Assembly: GCA_024180945.1 (NCBI GenBank)
Contig: JAKSGN010000006.1
Span: 558,001-622,000, forward strand
From: Macrophomina tecta
Taxonomy: Eukaryota; Ascomycota; Dothideomycetes; Botryosphaeriales; Botryosphaeriaceae
Direction of reading: 5' to 3'
DNA length: 64,000 nucleotides
The position numbers were made by a program, and so were the translations under genes. Every line of letters starts with the position of its first letter. The stretch's first letter is position 1. Of this stretch, positions 56,207 through 64,000 are shown in pieces. The notes beneath the pieces were generated by a model. The model ran no database searches, had not been told where the DNA came from, and saw only the letters and a list, made by a program, of their open reading frames with translations.

Positions 56207-58812
56207 ATGAACGCTGCGGAGTCGATCGACCGCTCGGTCGAGAGTATGGGTCATGTCCATCCATCGTAAGTTGGCAGTCTCTTAGCTTTCCGGTCGCCAA
56301 GTCCGCCGCTTGTCATCCTGCTGTCCGAACACCTGTCTCTGGGTCAGCTCAAGTGGCGCTTGTTTCAATGCCCAGAACGGCAGCCCCAATCCAGTATCCC
56401 AGACTCCAACCCCCCCCCGGAAACGTCTGGAGCGCCTCTGCACAGTTCATTCTATTGTGCTAGGTTCGAGAGAGAAGCATTCCATTGATCGACTTTGTCC
56501 CTGATTGCGCATTCTTTGGACTGCGTCGCTCAGTATCTCATTGCATACTGACTTCTTTGCAGCTCGTTTGACGAGAAGAGGACCTACCCCCAAGATGACA
56601 CCGTCGCGCAAGACGAGAAGGCGGGTTCGATTGACATCGAGGAGAAGGAAGTCCAGGAGGACGTCCTTCCCGACCCTTTCGTCCCCTTCGACGACCTCCC
56701 CGAGGAGCGTGACCGCGTTCTGACGATTCGCGCCGTGGTCATGGGTTGCATCTGTGGTGCCCTCGTCAACGCCTCCAACGTCTATCTGGGTCTGAAGACT
56801 GGTTGGACTTTCACCGCCAACCTGTTCGGTGCTATCCTCGGTTTCGCCGTCATCAAGTTTTTCTCGACCACCTTCGCCGAGAACTTCCCCATCCTGGGTG
56901 GTGGCTTCGGACCCAAGGAAAATAATATCATCCAGACGGCTGCCACTGCCTCTGGTGGTCTTTCCAATGTCTTTGTTTCCGCTTATCCCGCTCTGTACCA
57001 ACTCAACCTCATGTCCGACAAGCCCAGCTCGGACTTCTGGAAGATCGTCTCCCTTACTGCTGTTGGTGGCTACTTCGGCTTCTTCTTCGGCACCCCTCTC
57101 CGCAAGTTCTTCGTCATCCATGTCGCGCGTGAACTTCGTCTTATCTTCCCGACCGCTACGGCTACGGCCATGACGATCCGCTCCATGCACGAGGCTATGT
57201 CTGGTCAAATAATTGCCAAAATGAAGACGAAGGCGCTCGCCTGGTCCTTTACTGCTGCACTGCTTCTTCGCGTGGTGTCGCAGTACGCCGTCGGTATCCT
57301 TTGGGACTGGCACATCTTCACCTGGTTCTTCATCTGGGGCAACTACAACAACCTGGCCATCCATGTCGAGAACTGGGGCTGGCTAATTGAGTTCACTCCC
57401 GCTTTCATCGGATCCGGCATGCTCGTTGGTCTCAACGTCGCATTCTCCTTCTACGGCGGCAGTATCCTCGCCTGGGCAATCATTGGTCCGGCTCTTGTTC
57501 ACAACGGTGCTGCCTTCGGTGTCGCTGCCTCTGACGACCCTAAATGGAAGGACTACACCTCTTTCGCCTCGCTCAGCCTTTCTGCCTCGAATAAGGACAC
57601 TCCCAGCCCGAGATACTGGTTGTTGTGGCCCGGTGTGCTTTGCATGATTGCGGTCTCTTTCACCGAGCTCGCACTGCAGTGGCGCGTGTTCGTCTACGGT
57701 TTCCGCGCCATCTACCGTGGCTGCTGCGGCGCTATCTATGCTGCCGGCCGCGCTGCCGGCAAAGAGTTGGGCTACTTCCAAGAGCGGTCCCAGCAGGATC
57801 TTAAGGATGTCGTTGTGGATCCTGCTAAGCCGTCTGAGCGTGTCAGGACTTGGATGTGGCTCCCCGGCTTGGTTATCACTATTATCACCACTTGCGTTGG
57901 TAAGCTGCTTCTCCTGCCTCAACAGTATTCGGCCCTCCAACTAACGTGAATACAGTCATGGGCGTTGAATTTGACATGCCCGTTGGCATGTCTGTCCTCT
58001 CCGTCTTCCTCGCCTTCTTCTTCTCCTTCCTCGCTATCCAGTGCACCGGTGTCACGGACATCACTCCCCTAACGGCCGCCTCCAAGGCCTCGCAGATTGT
58101 GCTCGGCGGCGCGACCAAGGGCGAGAACTGGGGTGTTGCGCACGCGCAGAAGCTCAACCTGCTCGGCGGCGCGATCGCCAACATGGGCGCCAACCAGTCC
58201 ACCGACCTGACGGCCGACTTCCGCGTGGGCTTCCTGCTGCGCACGCCGCCGATTCAGCAATGGATCGCGCAGGGCTTGGGCACCATCGTGGCCGTCTTCC
58301 TCGCGCCCGGCATGTTCGTCCTCTTTGCCACCGCCTACCCGTGCATTCTCGACACCGAAGCCGAGCACTGCGCCTTCTCCGCCCCTTCCGTGTCCGCCTG
58401 GCGCGCCGTCGCCATCGCGGTCACCGACCCGGACTTCCCCATCCCCAAGTCGTCTGGCATCTTCGCCATTCTCTTAGCCATTCTCGGCTGCGCTATGGTG
58501 CTTATCAGACACTTCTTCTGGGTCGGCAAGCGCGAGTGGATCCGCGCCTACCACCCCAACATGATGTGCATTGCCCTGGCCTTCGTCCTCCCGCAGACGT
58601 ACTACGGTCTTGCCATGATCATGGGCTCGGTCCCGGCGTACATCTGGGCCAAGAAGAACCCCAAGTCCTTCGACATCTACGGCTACGCCATTGCAGCGGG
58701 CCTCATTGCTGGCGAGGGTATTGGCGGTGTGGTCAACGCTATCTTCCAGATTGCGGGTATTTCAGGAGACTTCTATGGCTCGAACATTGCTTGTCCGGGT
58801 GATTTGTGTTAG
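56207..58812 (+). CDS. OPT/YSL-family oligopeptide or metal-chelate transporter
   Basis: Polytopic plasma- or vacuolar-membrane transporter of 750 aa. Exons are 56207-56265, 56563-57899 and 57956-58812. The short first exon (MNAAESIDRSVESMGHVHPS) and the 297-nt intron are inferred from frame and splice fit; the two later exons are certain. Conserved OPT blocks: TIRAVVMGCICGALVNASNVYLGLKTGWTF, LGGGFGPKENNIIQTAATASGG, FPTATATAMTIRSMH, ITPLTAASKASQIVLGG, LLGGAIANMGANQSTDLTADFRVGFLL and HPNMMCIALAFVLPQTYYGLAMIMGSVPAYIWAKKNP. These resemble the YSL-like fungal OPT branch rather than peptide-specific OPT1. Substrate not predictable. Confidence 0.92.
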
Positions 58813-61159
58813 ATGGTTGGTGGCGTATTGGCTTGTTGAAGTGTAATGTTGAGTTGGGTAACAGAGGGAAGGGAGAGGAGGGGGTGGTGGGTGGGTGGGG
58901 AGGAGGAGGCGCTGTTGCCGTTTTTTTGATGATACCATTGTCTTGGAGACAAAATAGACACCTTCGTTATACTTAATGACACTTTTATGACACCCGACAG
59001 GCTCCTCGCACTGTGCAAGAGGTCGTGAAGTAGGCCCTCGTCCAGTCCCCGCAGTATCTCGTGTGTGAGAAGCCGCGGAAAGGGTCATGCGTTTATTGAA
59101 CATCCAGGCATACGGACTCTCGCTCGCGTAGTCATCGCCCGTTGGGACGCTTGGTGATGAAGAAGCGGAGGCGCTCCGTAGCACGTTTCAAACGTCCTGT
59201 TCCGGAAACTAGCTCAGCAAAGCGTTCGTGAAGTTCAGGAAGCGCCTCCTGGCACATTCCTACCAGGGAATAGCGACGTCGAAATGGAGATACCCTTTCG
59301 GGTTCATGCGCATTGCTATGCATTCCAGCCGAGCAATCTTAGTCCGCAAGTTTCAATGTCATAGTTCCTCGGGGTGAATTATAGGTGGACCGCCGCGGCC
59401 TGCAACAGACCGCCTCAGAAGCGAACCCACCAGACTACGGGAGTCGGCGCGTCGAACCGAGGCGGTGTCATTGGAGTGCGGAGGAGATGTGCTGAGATGA
59501 ACGCTTTGCTTTGGCACGCTGGGTATTCAGGTCCTGCGGGTAGTTTTCCGAGGATGCTAGCGCGTAGCTCGCGCCGACGAACGCTCTTCGAGACAATCGA
59601 TCAGCATATCAGGAACGACAGGGCTATAGTTTCCAGAATGTCTAGAAGGCGCGGGTGATGTTCCCGAAGGATGCGACAGCTTGGTCTTTGTATCATTATG
59701 CGTGGGCGTGCAGGAACAGCCATCCAATCACGTGTGCGATGTTGACACAGGTCTGTCCCCCTTTACCCTGCATGGAGCCTTCGTGTAGATCAAAATCTTT
59801 ACCGGTCACCACATGTTCTGCAGGTAGAGAAGGCCAGGTTGGACTCTGCCATTGGTTGGCGGGGTGGTTGCCTCATTTTGTTTCATCTTCCATTCAGCTG
59901 CGCCGAGTGCGAGAAGTGGGTTTGCGGGCATGGCTTTCTGGCCGGATGGGAGGTGAGATTAAGGTTGTCTGTCAGTTGCGGAACGGACGCGAGCTTGGCT
60001 CCCTCCTCTTTACTGCATTTGGGGCGAAGGCTGACGAGCTCAAGGCACCGCGAGAGTCATGAACAGTGTAGGATGGGGGAGGAGCTGTATGTAAGCACTA
60101 GCAAGACGGTGTGGCTTGGGGCTGGGGTGCGGTGACGAATCCATTGTTTCGGCAACGTCGGCACAGGCTCGATTCCAGGAGCATCGGAAGCGGGAATGCA
60201 AGGAATTGGAGGGAGAGAAACAGTGCAGTAGATTCTGCAAATCGTACGAGGCGACCGGGGAGCGCGGTGTGCGGCGGCCTCAATATGAGACGACATGAGC
60301 ACTGGAGCGAGGGACAGGGCTGACGTCATGCCGGGATTGGCAGTTCTTTGCAGCAAAAAGTCAATTCGCGATGGCGAACGGAGATCGTGGTGTCGCAGGG
60401 GGAGCCGCAGGGCTCGATGCACCACGTGGTCGCTCAGACCTGAGGGATGCCCATCAGTATTCCGACCCTGGGCGGGCATCGCGCAGGCGAGCAGCGGCAG
60501 CAAGGCGAGGGCTGCGATTGGCGCCCGGGCCCTGGCGCGTCAAATAGAGTGAAACGAGCTGGACGAGGGCCTGGGGGAAGCACGAGCCGCGGCCGGAGAT
60601 TAAGTGGTGCGTCGGCGGGTGGGCAGGCAATGCGGAGCTGCTGCGGCGGTGAGGGTGGGCAGACATTTGGAGGTCGACGAGAGGCCTCGTCGGCTGTCTG
60701 AGGCAGGCGGATCTGCCAGGATCTGCCAAACAATCACCGAAAGGGCCGGCGGGACTGACGACAAGAGGGCGGCAGCGGGCGCGCTGAAACACCGGTAGAT
60801 TTGGAATGGCAGCCGGCCGGATGCGGCAAGACGCAGTATTGATTTGAGCAACAGACTTTTCGACGTCGGATGATGATGATGGCAACTGCGGTACTGGTAC
60901 GCACGCCCTCCTGGCGACCGCCCAGCCGCCGCGCGCTACGGCCCAGCGGCGCTGCTGCTGCTGCTGCTGCTGCCGCCGCGAGCGTGGCCTGGACTGCGGC
61001 GCGGGCGCCCGGACGGCGACTATGCAGGGCGTCGGCGCGTCGAGCTCGAGGGCGCGGGCGCGGGCGCGGGCTCGGGCTGGCTGGCAGGGCTGCGGCGCGT
61101 TGGGTGCTCAGGCTGGCGCAAGGGTGCGCCGTTTGGGGCCCTGACTCGCGCCGCCGAGT
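58813..61159. other. Intergenic, GC-rich leader upstream of coiled-coil gene
   Basis: 2.3 kb without a recognised gene. Near the right end a (CTG)n/(GCT)n repeat at about 60953-60975 and GCGGGC repeats near 61055-61070 lie in the probable 5' leader of the next gene. Confidence 0.5.
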
Positions 61160-62987
61160 ATGACATTACCGCACGCCGACCTCAAGACCGCCGCCCTGCG
61201 CCTCAACACCACTGCCCTGCCCAGGTCGCCCCAGCCCTTCGTTGCATCTCCCCATGCGCTGCGCCGCCCCGCCGCCTTGTCCGAAGCCATGGACGCCTTA
61301 GCCGGTCCCGACTTCGACAAGCTGCCGTTCTTCTTCACCAACCTGTACGAGAAGGAAGCGCTCAAGCTCAAGGAAGGCCAGTCCGAGGATTGGCTCGACG
61401 ACGACCTCCGCAGCTCCGCCCTCGCCCACGGCTTCTGCGACGACGACCTGCAGCTGCCCGTACGTCCATCCTCTGCGCCACCACCGCCAATTCCGCCGGA
61501 AGAGCTCAATCCTGACCCCGATCCGCAGCAGTCTGCGCCGGACGTCCTGCCCGCTAGCGCCTCGCCGTTGCGGCGCTCGTCCGTGTCTGGCAACACTCAA
61601 GCTTCATGCTCCACCGACATCACCACTCCGGACTCGCCTGTCTCCACCGACGAACACGATCGCGCTTTTGTCTTCTCGCCTCCCTCCCGCCACTCGATGC
61701 CGCCGGCGGCCCCGCCTCCCGGAACCTACGCGCGCCACTCGGCCTCGAGTTTCTCGTCAGGCAGGAGCCCGAAGCCCCGGTTCTTCCGTCGCGTGTCGTC
61801 ATTCAGCAAGAAGTATTTCAGGTTTGTCACCTGATGTCGTGCGGCTGGCCTGCGAATAACCAGAGTCCTAGCAGTAGCGACGACCACAATACCCTGCGCG
61901 GTCCGACCAAGCACCCGTATTCGTCTGTTCACCGATTTGGTGATGTGACGGGTCGTATCAATTACAAGCATCCTCGTGTGAAGGAGGATTCCGTTACCGA
62001 CCTAGACGCCGAATCCGCCGTATTGCCGGACCATCCAAGGGCATCCAGCCCTGAATCCATCATCTCCCACCATCCGCCTCCCACCACCAGCATGACAGGA
62101 TCGCAGCGCGCTTCGCTAAATTTGGCATTGGAAAATGACCACTTTCGTGAAATGTGGCAGGAGTATTCCAAGACGTGGGAGAGAATAGTCACTTTTGAGG
62201 TGAAGCAAAAGCAACTGCTCCAGTTCTGGGACAAGTTCTCCCGCACATCGCTCTATGGCCAGTACACAGTTCTTATGGATCGCATTCAGGCTAAGGTGTG
62301 CTCTTTTGTACGGTGACTTCATATTAGCACTTGCTGACATAGGTGTAGCATTCACAAGAAACCGAACGCTTGGAAGATAAACAAGTCAAAGCCGAGTATG
62401 CCCTAGAGCAAGCCCACCGGGAGGAACGAGCCCGTTCGGCCGCAGCTTTGAAGCACATGAAAGCATACTGCAGCGGTTCATCGGTCCCGGGCTCTACGAA
62501 GAGGAGGATAGTGACCGAAGAAGACAAGCGACGGCTCCGGGAACAAGAGAAATTACATGATGAACTGGACAAGAAGCACGAAGCTGCCATGAAAATGGCC
62601 AGGGCCCGGCAAGAGAAGGAAATGAAGGATCTAAAACACGACCATGAGCAAGAACAGAAGGAACTCGAAAAGAAATACAAAGAAGCGCGGCTTGCATCGC
62701 GCAGAACTGTTCAGGAGGTTTCCCGTCAGCTGGACGAGGTGATCCGGACGCGCAGACTCAGAGTAGTCAGGCGATGGTACATCAGCCTGAAGCTTTGGGA
62801 CAAGACCACCGGCGAAAACGCGGACATTCCTTCGTATGGTGACCTCCCGGCTATTCCGTGGCCAGAAAGGTCAGCTGTCGAAACCATGATTTCTCGGACC
62901 TACAGCGTCTTGGATACCTGGCATACATTTAACGACCTCCCGCCTGCTGTCTCTCTTCACGTCCCAATTGTCTCTGAATACGATTGA
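61160..62987 (+). CDS. Coiled-coil protein, unrecognised family
   Basis: Exons 61160-61821, 61866-62295 and 62349-62987 give 576 aa; the first intron is only 44 nt (acceptor at 61865) and joins KKYFS-PSSSDDHN in frame. The N-terminal 290 residues are Pro/Ser-rich and disordered. From about 300 there is a helical module (LNLALENDHFREMWQEYSKTWERIVTFEVKQKQLLQFWDKFSRTSLYGQYTVLMDRIQ), then a long charged coiled coil (KAEYALEQAHREERARSAAALKHM through KHDHEQEQKELEKKYKEARLASRRTVQEVSRQLDEVIRTRR). It ends with a globular-looking tail. The shape recalls BAR-like or septation scaffolds, but I cannot name the family. The start at 61160 is uncertain because the leader is GC-rich. Confidence 0.72.
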
Positions 62988-63642
62988 TCAGCTGATACCC
63001 TACATGAACATTTTTAACTAGCATAGCCGCGGAGTTTTCAATTTTCGGATAATAGGTCTTGAGCTTTGTTCTATGCGAAATACCCCTTTCCTTTTCTATC
63101 AGCATCCAAGATCTTGCGCAAAATTCAAAATACCCCATGGGCATTTTCTTCTTCTCATGGTAGAGGTGGCGGTCAACAAAACTTTCGCATCGAACCTTTG
63201 TTTTATACATACATTTTTCTTCATTACGTTTTGGCGCCATCATAATCCCTTGGATACTGCAACCGTCCGGACTACCATTTATCTTTCGGATTTGACACGT
63301 CATGACGCCGAGACATCCCTTGGATGGAATGATTTAGGAATAGATGGATGTGCTTGGAGAATTTACATTTTACGAGGATGCAGACAGAGGCTATGAACAA
63401 CATGCCGGGGTTCAAAAGTTTGGTACAGTTAGTCGTTTCTTAGTGCTCAATACAGATTGTACAGGAGATTGGATCTTTAGTTCCAACAGACACGCTAATA
63501 GTTTTTTCTAAGGTGGCCCGATAGATGGGACATTTCAATCTTGTCTTCCGGAAAGAAACCATCCAAAGGTCCTGCTTATTTGTTCACACGTTGCCGTGTC
63601 CATCTGCTTGAAAAGCTGTTTGCTTCAATGGATAGAAAAGTC
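62988..63642. other. Intergenic between convergent genes
   Basis: 3' regions of the coiled-coil gene and the edge P450; nothing recognised. Confidence 0.6.
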
Positions 63643-64000
63643 TCAGGCTTGCGTTTCATTAAACTTCACCAGCATCTCCATCCCATCAAAAGGCTTCGAA
63701 GTGACCTGCCTTGTCTACACAGGATTCAGTACAAAGCGGTTCCTGCTCTTGGAAAGGAGAAAAGACGGAAAAACTTGCAACTCACATTGAACATCGGACT
63801 CACGACCTCATACTGTCCCTTGGCACCGAGAACCGGATTGCCCTGCACATCCGTCCTCACCGCGCCCGCCCCGACCTTCACGAAATCGTAGCGCCACGCC
63901 GTCACGGCCAGGATCACCCGCGCCTCGAGGTTGGCCAGCTCCTGCCCGATGCAGTTGCGCGGCCCGCGCTCGAAGGGCCGCCACACGCTCGCCGGCACCC
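63643..64000 (-). CDS. Cytochrome P450, C-terminal fragment cut by window edge
   Basis: Last part of a P450 that begins beyond 64000. The exon 64000-63786 encodes [39 protein letters not shown], with the haem-ligand loop [10 protein letters not shown]. An intron of 80 nt (63785-63706) leads to the last exon 63705-63643, [15 protein letters not shown] to the TGA. The [10 protein letters not shown] pattern is usual for fungal P450s of secondary metabolism. It is separate from the PKS locus and convergent with the coiled-coil gene. Confidence 0.9.

Noticed and set aside
55523..56260. 245-aa minus-strand frame upstream of the OPT transporter
   Set aside because: Overlaps the start of the transporter gene and several other open phases; no domain or splice support.

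Overview
This window looks like nuclear DNA of a filamentous ascomycete (Pezizomycotina). Genes carry short GT..AG introns (about 44-300 nt). The gene content is typical of moulds: a highly reducing polyketide synthase (PKS), FAD-linked oxidoreductases, cytochrome P450s, a GH11 xylanase and an OPT transporter. The compact layout and the decayed and intact mobile DNA would fit Dothideomycetes, but that placement is an inference. Gene models below were assembled by hand by finding splice junctions that keep the reading frame and restore family motifs.

Left edge (1-3.8 kb): a decayed XPG/GEN1-type nuclease gene with stops and frameshifts, then unassigned DNA. Next come a secreted multicopper oxidase (3.8-5.9 kb) and an F-box-like protein (7.4-8.1 kb).

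Secondary-metabolite locus (9.1-28.5 kb): a complete 2576-aa PKS (KS-MAT-DH-cMT-ER-KR-ACP, eight exons, minus strand). It is flanked by two berberine-bridge-like FAD oxidoreductases with different flavin-attachment signatures, followed by two convergent P450s, one of them CYP52-like. No transcription factor, transporter, thioesterase or other release enzyme was seen beside it. A likely logic is that the PKS makes a reduced, C-methylated chain which the flavoenzymes and P450s oxidise; the multicopper oxidase may or may not belong.

Accessory and decayed stretch (28.5-41 kb): a degenerate RecQ-like helicase remnant, an intact four-exon RidA-family gene with a 14-nt exon, a GT34 glycosyltransferase, an intradiol dioxygenase missing its 5' part next to an apparently intact hAT transposon (33472-36196, with terminal inverted repeats), and a secreted GH11 xylanase with two XlnR-type boxes upstream.

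Core genome (41-63 kb): two F-box-type proteins, a small mitochondrial-type membrane protein divergent from an Erf2-type DHHC palmitoyltransferase, an AdipoR/HlyIII membrane protein, a 118-aa unknown divergent from the mitochondrial copper chaperone SCO1, an OPT-family transporter and a coiled-coil protein. At the right edge lies the 3' end of another P450. No tRNA, rRNA or CRISPR was recognised.
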